From contig UZAN01049284.1 of assembly GCA_900618425.1 (NCBI GenBank), positions 11,776 through 22,468 of the forward strand: a stretch of 10,693 bases of DNA. Reading direction: 5' to 3'. Origin of the DNA: Echinostoma caproni (lineage: Eukaryota > Platyhelminthes > Trematoda > Plagiorchiida > Echinostomatidae). The notes beneath the pieces were generated by a model. That model had not been told where the DNA came from, did not search any database, and worked only from the letters and a program-made list of their open reading frames with translations. Below, piece by piece: positions 1 through 6,698 of this stretch. The position numbers were made by a program, and so were the translations under genes. Positions within the stretch are counted from its first letter, which is position 1. Every line of letters starts with the position of its first letter.

Positions 1-360
1 TATCTCTAACGCGCGTTGAGTCCACCAGATCTCGCGATCTCTGTGTAGGCTTGCATTAAGTTCACGTCTCGTTACGAGTCGTGCTTCATTATGCTCGCTG
101 CCAGTCGGAATAGACCGATGTGCATCAGGAAGGCGTGGACACTCTGCAAAGATGTAAGGTGTTACGGCGCGACGTGTCAGACCACAACTAACTAAGCCAG
201 CAGAATGCAGAGCATTCTTCATAAACAACCAGTGCTGGTTAAGGTCATCGGGTGGAGTCGGTACTAGCTTTTCAGCTAGTGCGTTTTGGAAGACAGGTAG
301 ACAAGCTGGTTTGGACAGCTTATCACAGCCTAACCGTCGTTCTATCGTGCGTTTGGGACN
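1..360 (-). pseudogene. EN-RT linker of element A, open to the window edge
   Basis: A stop-free minus frame of 120 codons running from the ambiguous base at 360 to position 1. It has no ATG. It follows the endonuclease after a frameshift next to the N and includes DKLSKPA, FQNALAEKL, PPDDLNQHW, TPYIFAECPRLPDAHR, SEHNEARLVTRRE and DREIWWTQRALEI. I recognise this as the region between endonuclease and RT in flatworm RTE-like elements; the Asp-Arg-Glu..Trp-Trp cluster near its end is the most characteristic part. The frame remains open at the left edge, so the RT domain should start just outside the window. Confidence 0.7.
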
Positions 361-361
361 A

Positions 362-1149
362 GCACATGGACAGCTTAGCGCATACAAATGCGTGGTCGGA
401 TTCGAGGAGAGTGCTCCAGTACGATCGGTAGTCTTGAATGTAGCCCCACCATTTGTGGCTTATCGCGATGTGGTCGATCTGCGTCCGTCTCTAACTCCAG
501 GAGGGCGGACGGCAAGTGGCGTACCGGCTGTTGGAGCGTCTGAAGTTCGTACTGGCGAAGAATGGGCGGTGGTCGGAACACAAGACCAGTAGCTGTTCCC
601 CGTTTTCCTAGCGACAGGAACCTAGTCCGAAAGTACCTTCCAGGTTCACCTCACTCGAAGGCCTATTCTAGCATTCATATCTCCTGCTAAAATAACGATA
701 TCATCCCGGATTGCTTTACGCAAGAGGTCCGGTAGATTGTGGTAAAATTTATCTTTGACTGCATCTGGGCTGCAGTCTGTTGGAGCGTACACCGATACGA
801 CGAACAAGTTTCGTCTATGATGGCCATGGCTGCTTACCTTGCATGAACTTCTGAGTCTCACTGTCCACAACCTATTATCGACTGGAATCCAATCCAGGGG
901 GCGGACTCAACTCTCTCACTAAGAGCTACGCCGACGCCAGCAAGACCGGAAGCTGCAGTCTCAGGGTCCCCAGAGAGGCGTAAGAGAAACATCACAGATT
1001 GGTCAGTTGGGGACGTCAATCGGATAATGGAGCTAGAGTCTTGAATGCCAGTTTCTTGGATGCAACACACATCGATGGCTAGGGTCTCAAGCGTACGAGC
1101 TAAACACGTCTATACGCATCAGAGTGCGCACAGTAAACGTGGCTAGTTT
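362..1149 (-). pseudogene. APE-type endonuclease domain of element A (broken)
   Basis: Endonuclease of the AP-endonuclease fold, spread over four segments. 1149-1087 carries KLATFTVRTLM (beta-strand one). About 1100-858 carries CCIQETGIQ (family metal-binding Glu in the ET motif) and RLSGDPE..GLAGVGVAL. 897-646 carries VYAPTD (about 789-775) and GDMNA (684-670, the active-site GDxN). 649-362 carries QIDHI (481-467) and SDH (400-392, catalytic Asp-His). All signature motifs of the family are therefore still visible. Frameshifts separate the segments, one of them at a C-run near 897-900. Two TAG stops interrupt the last segment, one in the FGLGSCR-ENG stretch and one just before the RRTQIDHI motif. 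A plus-strand frame at 311-592 and a minus frame at 375-581 are shadows. Confidence 0.85.
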
Positions 1150-1359
1150 GAAAGGAGGTTGAGGGCGGAGAAGGGCTTCAGCTGATGGAGGATTCGGTGA
1201 GGCTTGGACGGAAACCGAGGTAGGACAAGAGCGAACAGCGGTAGAATTTCCACCCGAGGCACTACTGCTAGTACGATCGTCTGAAATACCCGAGTGAGAT
1301 GGAATAGAGTTGGGGAGTAAAGGTGAGGTGGGGGAGGCTGGGAGAAAAAGGGTGTGCAT
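1150..1359 (-). pseudogene. Leader of element A ORF, Ser/Pro-rich
   Basis: About 70 residues from an ATG at 1359, rich in Ser, Pro and Thr, leading without a break into the endonuclease start (PPFKLATF at about residues 68-75). No domain is recognised and low-complexity leaders like this are common ahead of the APE domain. An in-frame stop lies a few codons upstream of the ATG, so this start is reasonable but not proven. An overlapping frame of similar length (1424-1143) is a shadow: it does not join to the endonuclease. Confidence 0.55.
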
Positions 1360-1735
1360 GGTGTAGAAAGTCTTTCAATTGTTGAAAGTTTAGAGTGCGA
1401 AATCATGAGAGTGAGAACGTTCATAGTTATCTGCGTTGTGGGCTATTGCATTACTCGGTCACTCAGTCCAGAGTAGGCCTTGTTCGAGGACGCAATCTAG
1501 CCTTTGCGTAAGCAAGCTCGGACTGCAACACAGCATTAATGTTCCAGATGAGCCGGTGGTCGAACAACAAACTGAACCAAAACCCAAAGACCTTACATGA
1601 CAAACATCCAGAAGCTCATACACGGGTGTTTCGGTTACACACACCCACTGCTTTGTGGGTCAGACTTTTAAATCGAAAACTCTGGTTAGGGTTCCTAGAG
1701 AAAACTCCCTTCGTCAGTGAGGGCTACCGGCATGT
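1360..1735. other. Gap between head-to-head elements A and B
   Basis: No gene can be supported. It lies between the 5' ends of two divergently oriented RTE-like fragments, so it probably holds their 5' untranslated or promoter parts. A small perfect stem, ACCCAC (1643-1648) with GTGGGT (1655-1660), is present. Short frames at 1459-1644 (minus) and 1539-1757 (plus) overlap on opposite strands and show no recognisable motif. Confidence 0.4.
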
Positions 1736-2040
1736 ATGTCGTGCCCTAGAGTCTTAGGTACCCATTTAGAAAATCCTCTTTCCTATCTGTTCAGTTCTCC
1801 CTCTCACCGCCAAATCTTAGGAGATATCTCCTGTTTGCGCTACCCATGGCGTTCATCTAGTAAGGTCAGTCAAACACAAGCTATCAGAATTTTTAAATCA
1901 AAATCACCCTTCCTCCTAGGCGCATTCAATGTCCGCACACTATATCGAATTGGTCAGCAAGGTGCCGTAGTTGGAATCCTTGAAAATTTCAATTTAGATG
2001 TATCCTGTATCTCCGAAACACATACAATACCCTACTTAAA
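1736..2040 (+). pseudogene. Element B: RTE-like endonuclease N-terminal fragment
   Basis: An ATG at 1736 opens a frame whose residues 59-96 (about 1910-2023) match the start of an APE endonuclease: SPFLLGAFNVRTLYRIGQ, then LDVSCISETH with the ET metal-ligand motif. The same positions in element A read PPFKLATFTVRTLM and CCIQETG, so B is a related but diverged copy on the opposite strand. The remaining endonuclease motifs (YAPTD, GDxN, DHI, SDH) are missing. From about residue 120 the frame changes to Ty3/Gypsy integrase-tail sequence, so B is truncated at its 3' side. Residues 1-58 are not recognised. Confidence 0.7.
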
Positions 2041-2086
2041 TCCTTCAACATTCAATCAGAGGTCTATCAATGGCACCTTTCTCCCG

Positions 2087-2447
2087 ACACGGTTGGTGAT
2101 TCAGGGGTTAGTTCTTCTCAAAAGAATGAAACGATCTTCGAAATATGATCCTTTGACGGAAGAATTGAAACCCCTGAACTGTAACTCACAATACGCTAAT
2201 GTGCGTCTTCCGAATGGAAAAGAGAGAAATGTATCACTGAGGCAATTTACTCCGAGAACGCCTACACCGGAAAACACCCATAAAACCATAGCAGATAAGC
2301 ATGTGCACCTCATCGAAGAACTATCCACAACTGGAAAATGAAGTTCCAGGATCAGAAATCCAGTCTGACGAGACGGACCACATACAGCAACTCAAAAGAG
2401 GCCAGCAGCGTGTCCACACATACAACCTTCGAAGTAGAGAGGTTTGA
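2087..2447 (+). pseudogene. Ty3/Gypsy-type Pol C-terminus (integrase tail)
   Basis: Two overlapping frames give the end of an LTR-retrotransposon polyprotein. In the frame shared with element B, about 2105-2251, LVLLKRMKRSSKYDPL and NSQYANVRLPNGKERNVSLR match the small beta-barrel (GPY/F or SH3-like) domain that ends Ty3/Gypsy integrases; the GPY core itself looks degraded to TEELKP. After a frameshift near 2300, the frame 2292-2447 reads LENEVPGSEIQSDE and ends HTYNLRSREV then TGA at 2445-2447. The YNLRSR ending is typical of Gypsy Pol tails. The catalytic DDE core, RNase H and RT are absent. The family is inferred from motif wording, and Pao/BEL is a less likely alternative. Confidence 0.68.
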
Positions 2448-2645
2448 AAAACGCAGTGGTTCACAGACTTTTCACTCAGCGCGGAAGAATGTTGTGACTC
2501 TATTAGACTTTGGATCTTCATACCACGACAAAAACTATTTACTGGTTATGTATTTTTTTATCTTGCTATTGTATCTGATGTACCTACATTGTTAGAAAAT
2601 TAAAGCCTCGTTTCCAGCTCCTCGTTTTTTTTTCTCGTTATTCAC

Positions 2646-2900
2646 TCAATCATTCGAGCTCATCACACCCTGATTCTCAACTAACCAAGAAGAGGCGTAT
2701 GAATCACACCCACCCACACCGTCCTGCTTGTGGTAGTAGGCACCGGCTGGATTGGACATCGAGTTGTGTTGAGCAATCTGGACGTTTGACTCCGTCCGAA
2801 GGGTGTATGATCCGATGAACTGGACACCGGCCCCCAATACACTGCGGTTTTCACACACTGTCCCACTGCCTTGTGTAGTAAACTTTGGTTGTGAATTCAC
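2646..2900 (-). other. Unassigned 84-codon open frame, possible exon
   Basis: A stop-free minus frame starting at a GTG and bounded upstream by a TGA. It reads like ordinary protein (GAGVQFIGSYTLRTE, NSMSNPAGAYYHKQDG, CDSYASSW), with about 58% G or C at third positions in a hand count of its central 67 codons, against visibly AT-rich flanks. I recognise no family. A TTTTATTAG sequence just upstream on the minus strand could be a splice acceptor. It may instead be a chance frame in an LTR remnant. The overlapping 2681-2866 frame is a shadow. Confidence 0.2.
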
Positions 2901-3021
2901 TAATAAAATTCACTTGCTTTGACCTGAGCAACAGCAGTATTGCGCCTACGAACAAATCATGGACCCGTTTTCTTTTTTATAAAAATTATTGCATCGTGAT
3001 CTGTTTGGCACAGTCTGCACT

Positions 3022-3073
3022 CAGAAGTGTGAAGTGTAAATACACTTCGTCCACTGCTAGAACACCACTTCTG
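3022..3073. repeat. Nested inverted repeat (two-tier hairpin)
   Basis: An inner palindrome GAAGTGTA-AA-TACACTTC (3031-3048) gives an 8-bp perfect stem with a two-base loop. Outside it, CAGAAGTG (3022-3029) pairs with CACTTCTG (3066-3073). The arms share the GAAGTG core, so alternative pairings are possible. It sits in the gene-poor stretch just before the TGGCGCTCC primer-site-like sequence. Function unknown. Confidence 0.75.
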
Positions 3074-3366
3074 GCGCTCCTGGGATTGTGAAACGTAACA
3101 CCCCAGGGTTAGTGTGTCGTCGTGATGCTGAGGTTTCCAGACACTCAACCTCGTTGGGATGTTTCGTGATCACTAATTTTAGAAGTCCGGTGTTACTCCC
3201 TACCCCTGCGGGAACAAGAATAAAGTCCAATATGAAATAACCTCTCTCTTCCCCAAAGGTGTCAGTTGGGTGAGTTCCTCTTATATTGATTTGGGAGCGT
3301 CTCTCGCGTCACAGATAGTAGGGCAAGACAGGACAGGTAATCACGTAGGACTTCCTGCAAAGTCAG

Positions 3367-3498
3367 ATGGAGTCGTTTCTTGCACTAGGTGAGTTCGAAG
3401 TGGGCGAAAAGGTGCTTAGACAGTCGCTGGTGCTCCAAGTGTGTTCAAGGTTAGACCTGCAAAAGGTTTTCTCTGCTGATGGACCTACGGGTAATTGA
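3367..3498 (+). pseudogene. Possible Gag start, short ORF
   Basis: An ATG at 3367 opens a 43-codon frame ending TGA at 3496-3498. It begins MESFLALGEFEVGEK, which to me resembles the N-terminus of flatworm Ty3/Gypsy Gag proteins, where a GEFEVG-like motif precedes a WLxRLE segment. Here the latter is represented only by a vague LRQSLVLQVCSRL. The order Pol tail, LTR-like stretch, Gag-like start would fit a head-to-tail pair of Gypsy elements sharing one LTR. The frame ends just before the 3' end of element E (about 3540), so E may have interrupted it. The similarity is from memory and the ORF is short; it may be chance. Confidence 0.25.
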
Positions 3499-3539
3499 AC
3501 GATATCAGAAATAGTTTCAAGGACAATGCGACAGCTTAC

Positions 3540-3727
3540 GTCTCTCTCTCACAGGACCCGTAAACGGAAACTTTGAGAACAGAAAAGATTACTTATCCTA
3601 AGAAAGTGGGATATGGAAGAGGGTACGAATACCTTGGAGATGAAAGACTGGAGAGTAAGGTAGTATTGCGAGGGAACTGAATGTATGGCTTTTAGCGTGA
3701 CCCGTTTGATGCGGATTCTAAGACCAA
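3540..3727 (-). other. 3' untranslated region of element E
   Basis: Follows the ORF stop at 3730-3728 on the minus strand. It ends near a short GA run (complement of TCTCTCTCTC at about 3541-3550), which may be the microsatellite-like 3' terminus where target-primed reverse transcription started. A 65-codon minus frame across it (3549-3746) is a shadow without motifs. Confidence 0.4.
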
Positions 3728-5302
3728 TCAAGAAACAGTGTCCCAAGATGCATCGAGCATCTTTATGAGGGTGTTACGCTACCACGGTTGACCATATCAT
3801 CTGTCAGCTTGTTCCAGCTGTTAATGGTAAGCAGCGAGAAGAAGTTGGTCCGGATCGTTTTGTATACCCTAGGTTTTTTTAATTTTAGGATGTGGCTCTG
3901 CGTTGTCGGGTTCTCGTCTAGCTCAAATAGGTGTCTGGTACCCTGTGAATATCCCCCAAGGAGGGCTGAGGGTTTCGAGTAGGTTGCCTCTCAGTCTACG
4001 ACGCTCGAGGGAAAAGAGACCCAGAGCTCACAGCCTTTCAGTGTAAGGTAGTCCCTTGAGGACGGGAGCATTCGCGTGAAGCGGCGTTGAACCTTCATCG
4101 GTACCAACTTGTCCCGCATTAACACCGGGGTCCAGGCTTGGATACAACACTCCAAGTGTGGCCTTACAAACGCTTTTTACAGGGGGACAAGTAGCTCCGG
4201 GTCTCTGGAGAATACCGTTCTACACAGCCTGTACAGTACTGCAATTGCTCTGTGGGCTGCTATGGAGCACTGTCTTGAGGAGAACGTGGAATTGATGACA
4301 ATCCCAAGATCATTCACGCGGGTGGTTAGTTCAAATACCAGGCCTTTAGATGTTGCCAGGTACCGGGGACTGTCAACCGGTTCTCCTGTGCGTAGGAGCT
4401 TACATTTGCCACTGTTCAGAGGCAGGCTCCATTCTTTAGTTCATGCATGTAACCTGTTTCGGTCACTTCGCATCCCCTCATCGTCAGGAGAGGCTAGAAT
4501 TTCGGCGTCGTCAGCATACAAGAAGAGTGGGTTTGCTACACGTCGTACCAAGTCGTAGATGAAGACCCATAACAGTAACGGTCCAAGAACAGAGTTTCGA
4601 GGCACACCACTGTGAACTTGATCTCCCTGAAAAAGCTTGCCATCTACCCTAACCTGGAAGGTGCCACCTATAAAATAACTGCGGAGCCAATTTAGGAGTT
4701 CGGGGGCACTCATAACCGTGATAGTTTCCAAAGGAGTAGGCCGTGGCCCAGATTCGAAGGCCTTCCTGAAATCTAGATAGCATAACTCAGCCTGTTCACC
4801 CCTGTCGAGCCTTTCAGTTACTTCACCCAGGTACGCTAACAAATTTGTTAGGCAGGGCTTACCCCGTCCGAATTCATGTTGGGCTTCCAGCAGGGTTGTT
4901 CGATACAGAATGGATGGTCAGTTTGTCGCGAATCCTTTCCCCCATGACATTTAGTACAATTTACAGTACGCTCACAGGCCTGTAGTTCGTAGCGTTAAGT
5001 TTGTCACCGTTCTCCAGTCACTGGGGAGAGTGGCTGTCTCAAGCGACTTGGTAAACAGGCTAGAACCTCCTTTATTGCCGTTAGGATTGCCGGATGTGTC
5101 ATCGAGCCTGCGGATTTCCGTCGAGTGTTTCGATAATTTTTTCGACTTCCCACGGCCCGAATAGGATTTTGTCCATGGAGCACTCCGTCGCGCTACTGTG
5201 CGCCATCCGGGTAATGCCCGCGTCTATAATGTATGAATTCGAAGTAATGTTGCAACACTGAAGTTTCTTCTGAGCTAGTGAGCGATATGTTGCCACCAGT
5301 GG
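3728..5302 (-). pseudogene. CR1-like reverse transcriptase and C-terminal domain of element E
   Basis: RNA-dependent DNA polymerase of a non-LTR element, collinear from 5302 to 3728. Visible in order are GGNISLTSSEET, MDKILFGPWEVEKI, HPAILTAI, LPSDWRT, LNATNYRPVSVL, EAQHEFGRGKPCLTNLL, YLDFRKAFE (motif A, about 4776-4754), HSGVPRNSVLGPLL (normally GVPQGS) and LYADDAEI with the catalytic YADD at 4518-4507. The thumb and C-terminal part includes KEWSLPLNSGKCK, YRLCRTVFSRDPELLVPL, KAFVRPHLECCIQAW, LFSLERRRLRGNLLETL and INSWNKLTDD. From about 4905 to 4024 one frame serves, with only a TGA at 4443-4441 (expected Trp) and a TAA at 4179-4177 (expected Tyr). Frameshifts occur near 5110, 5030, 4905, 4024, 3965 and 3765. 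A 149-codon plus frame (4109-4558) is a shadow. Confidence 0.87.
5298..5302. repeat. Target-site duplication, left copy (AGTGG)
   Basis: AGTGG directly left of the 205-bp insert. It is repeated at 5508-5512. The uninterrupted site would read ..TTGCCACC-AGTGG-CACGG.., which restores the element E frame exactly. Confidence 0.65.
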
Positions 5303-5507
5303 TGGTGGTGTTGGTGGTGCAGTGGTTTAGCCGCCGTCGCCGGTGTGTTTTGAATCAAATTGTTTTTTGTTCTAGCGCGGCTTTATGTGGTTTGCCAGTC
5401 CCGGGGCTTAGGTTGCTGGTAATCATCACTGAACAGCAAGTCCTCATTACTATGGAGTTCCGCTCCATCTGCTGTCCATCACACACCAGTTAGTAATAAA
5501 AAAAATA
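5303..5507 (+). mobile_element. 205-bp SINE-like insertion inside element E
   Basis: A short insertion flanked by AGTGG duplications. On the minus strand, element E reads IRAT up to 5508 and resumes GGNISLTSSEET at 5297, in the same frame (the two ACT copies are 210 bp, 70 codons, apart). The insert starts TGGTGGTGTTGGTGGTGCAG and ends in an A-rich tail, TAATAAAAAAAATA, with AATAAA inside it. Near its start, TGGTGCAGTGG (5315-5325) matches the Pol III A-box consensus TGGYnnAGTGG; GTTTTGAATCA (5347-5357) is a weak B-box-like sequence, closer than usual. This fits a tRNA-derived SINE in plus orientation. The 5-bp duplication is short for that mechanism. I see no terminal inverted repeats. Confidence 0.6.
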
Positions 5508-5512
5508 AGTGG
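5508..5512. repeat. Target-site duplication, right copy (AGTGG)
   Basis: Second copy of AGTGG, directly after the A-rich tail of the insert. Together with 5298-5302 it defines the insertion boundaries. Confidence 0.65.
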
Positions 5513-5915
5513 CACGGATTCATTTAACAGGTTCCCTGGTAGCTGCCTTCGTTTGTAAATAACCGTAATACGCTTTCGGGCACATCTTAATTTTCATTAC
5601 CAGGGCGAGTTCATAGCGTTTCCTAGATTCAGATTGCGCCGTCACAGGGCTTGCGCTCCTTCGCGTACTGAATGTATCGCGAGTGTCCATTGGTGGCAGT
5701 AAGCCTCTTTCAGGCTGCCGGTTTTCTACTGAGCAATTTAGCCAAGCGTCGCGGCCACCATGGAGGCTTATTGGTTCTCCCATACGAACGCAATGGCGTG
5801 AAGGCATCGGTCAACGAGATGAGATTCGCTTTTATTCGGCCAGAAGCCTCGTTGACATCTGTCGCTTCCTCCGGTCATTGGAGCTGTGGAGCGGTCAAGA
5901 GACCCAGTAACTAAT
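5513..5915 (-). pseudogene. EN-RT linker of element E
   Basis: The basic linker between endonuclease and RT typical of CR1-like ORF2. In one frame, about 5875-5625: EEATDVNEASGRIKANLI, TNKPPWWPRRLAKLLSRK, then KRLTATNGHSRYIQYAKE, with one TGA where Trp is expected. After a frameshift near 5630, the frame ending at 5520 reads SESRKRYELALVMKIK, CPKAYYGYLQTKAATREPVK, then TGA, then IRAT up to the insert. The KPPW..RRL and PKAYYGYL..TREPV motifs are the strongest support. The first about 55 residues of the 95-codon frame 5807-5520 are out of frame and should be ignored. Confidence 0.75.
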
Positions 5916-6695
5916 GCTCTATAGTAACGCTTCGCTTCTAACCTCTGAGCAAGTAAAAGACAGACAACGGAAAAGAATGGTCGCACGATCGCTCGTAAGT
6001 AGCGGTGCTCCTAGTTCTATGTGCTCGATTTCATTCACGCCTTCGAGAAATTCCAGGTCTAGGATGTTGTGTGGGTTGCCTGGTTTCCAACGTGTTTAGT
6101 GCTTGATAAGTTGTACGAGGGCTGAGTTGAACGCAATGTCAAGCAACTTCCCTCCAAAGCTTCCGGTTGGTACGAGTTTCACCAACCAGTCAATCTCAGG
6201 AGCGGTTAGGTCTCGTAAAACCAGAATCCTGTCGGTTTGCTCTGTTAGTTGTCTGCGGTATGTGATTTACTGGTCGTCCTCCTCCGTAGAGGAGCGGGGA
6301 CTGTCATCTAACTGTGAGGTTGCTTTAACATGCACCAGTGGACTGAATGTTAGCAGTCTCCAGGTTGTTTAAGGCAACTTGAGTTAGATGTTCCGCTACG
6401 AGTATTAGCGAGCCACCACCGATGCGACCATCAGTGTGATTACATTGAAAGGCCCGAAACCCCGGTGGGAGCAATCCTGTAGTGCTGAGATCTGATTTCA
6501 GCCACGTTTTAGTAACTGCCATGCAAGTGACCATCCCTATTTCTGTGAGTACGTCAGGCCATTATTCATTAGGCTACAGGCACTGATGTAGAGAAAATTC
6601 AATGTCTGCACCGTGTGTTCCCCTTGCAGTATAAGACTGCAACCGAGGCTTACACCCCGTTGTCCGCAGAGTTTTTCCTTTTGGTAACAGGGGTC
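5916..6695 (-). pseudogene. APE-type endonuclease of element E (active site lost)
   Basis: Three segments. About 6695-6545: RGVSLGCSLILQGEH and LNFLYISACSLMNN (family: LN..SL.NK near the start). 6534-6325: CMAVTKTWLKSD (family ITETWL, metal-binding Glu replaced by Lys), LPPGFRAFQCNHTDGRIGGG and SLILVAEHL. About 6332-5923: RSSTEEDDQ, ILVLRDLTAPEIDWL (family GDFNAPEIDW), TRWKPGNPHNILDLEF and TSDRATILF (family SDHATI). The active-site GDFN and SDH motifs read RDLT and SDR, so the domain would be inactive even without the two in-frame TAA stops and the frameshifts. Confidence 0.83.
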
Positions 6696-6698
6696 TTA

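Larger units (their letters stand above)
1..1359 (-). mobile_element. Element A: RTE-like non-LTR retrotransposon, 5' half, cut by window edge
   Basis: Minus-strand fossil of a non-LTR retrotransposon. Reading from 1359 towards 1 gives a Ser/Pro-rich leader, an APE-type endonuclease (the enzyme that nicks target DNA to prime reverse transcription) and the linker that precedes the RT. The RT itself would lie beyond position 1. Similarity shifts between reading frames at about 1100, 897, 649 and 360, and two in-frame TAG codons occur in the endonuclease, so the copy is dead. RTE-like is inferred from the endonuclease wording and from a linker with a DRExWWTQRA-type motif; CR1 is the main alternative. 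The 5' boundary is uncertain because upstream of 1359 no similarity can be followed. Confidence 0.8.
2448..3366. other. Long gene-poor stretch, possible LTR and leader remnants
   Basis: Directly downstream of the Gypsy Pol stop, where a polypurine tract and 3' LTR would be expected. AATAAA hexamers occur at 2902-2907 and 3219-3224. A T-run lies near 2624-2635. A TGGCGCTCCTGGGA sequence at 3073-3086 resembles a tRNA primer-binding site, my nearest match being the 3' end of tRNA-Asn from memory. The sequence from 3085 (TGTGAAACGTAACACCCC) has the look of an LTR start. No duplicated LTR lies in the window, so LTR edges cannot be fixed. I see no convincing polypurine tract after 2447. Confidence 0.35.
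3540..6698 (-). mobile_element. Element E: nearly complete CR1-like retrotransposon ORF2, degenerate
   Basis: A single minus-strand element in collinear order: endonuclease (about 6695-5916), EN-RT linker (about 5915-5508), RT and C-terminal region (5302-3728) and a 3' untranslated tail. The order is complete and the only long interruption is a 205-bp insert at 5303-5507. Removing that insert plus one 5-bp duplicate leaves the reading frame unbroken across the gap. Frameshifts and stop codons are spread along the rest. The left edge is placed near the CT-rich run at 3540-3553 (GAGAGA on the element strand); the right edge is where similarity fades. CR1/Jockey group membership is inferred from RT and C-terminal motifs. 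Confidence 0.8.

Noticed and set aside
311..592. 93-codon plus-strand frame
   Set aside because: It lies over the minus-strand endonuclease motifs QIDHI and SDH of element A and has no similarity of its own.
1143..1424. 93-codon minus frame overlapping the element A leader
   Set aside because: It does not continue into the endonuclease; the neighbouring frame 1359-1087 does.
3475..3520. CTGATG near a possible GAAA, considered as a hammerhead ribozyme core
   Set aside because: The conserved CTGATGA core is not complete and no three-stem fold with GAAA in the right place could be made by eye.
4109..4558. 149-codon plus-strand frame
   Set aside because: Antisense shadow of the element E RT C-terminal region, which shows clear family motifs on the minus strand.
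5291..5305. CCACCAGTGGTGG palindrome as a functional site
   Set aside because: It arises from the element E target sequence meeting the GGT-rich start of the insert, so no separate role is needed.
5389..5402. GGTTTGCCAGTCCC as the B-box of the 205-bp insert
   Set aside because: It is too far from the A-box (about 63 bp) and carries extra bases in the consensus core; the nearer GTTTTGAATCA is weak but better placed.
5672..5914. Two overlapping 75- to 80-codon plus frames
   Set aside because: They cover the EN-RT linker of element E (KPPW..RRLAKLL) on the minus strand and show no motifs.
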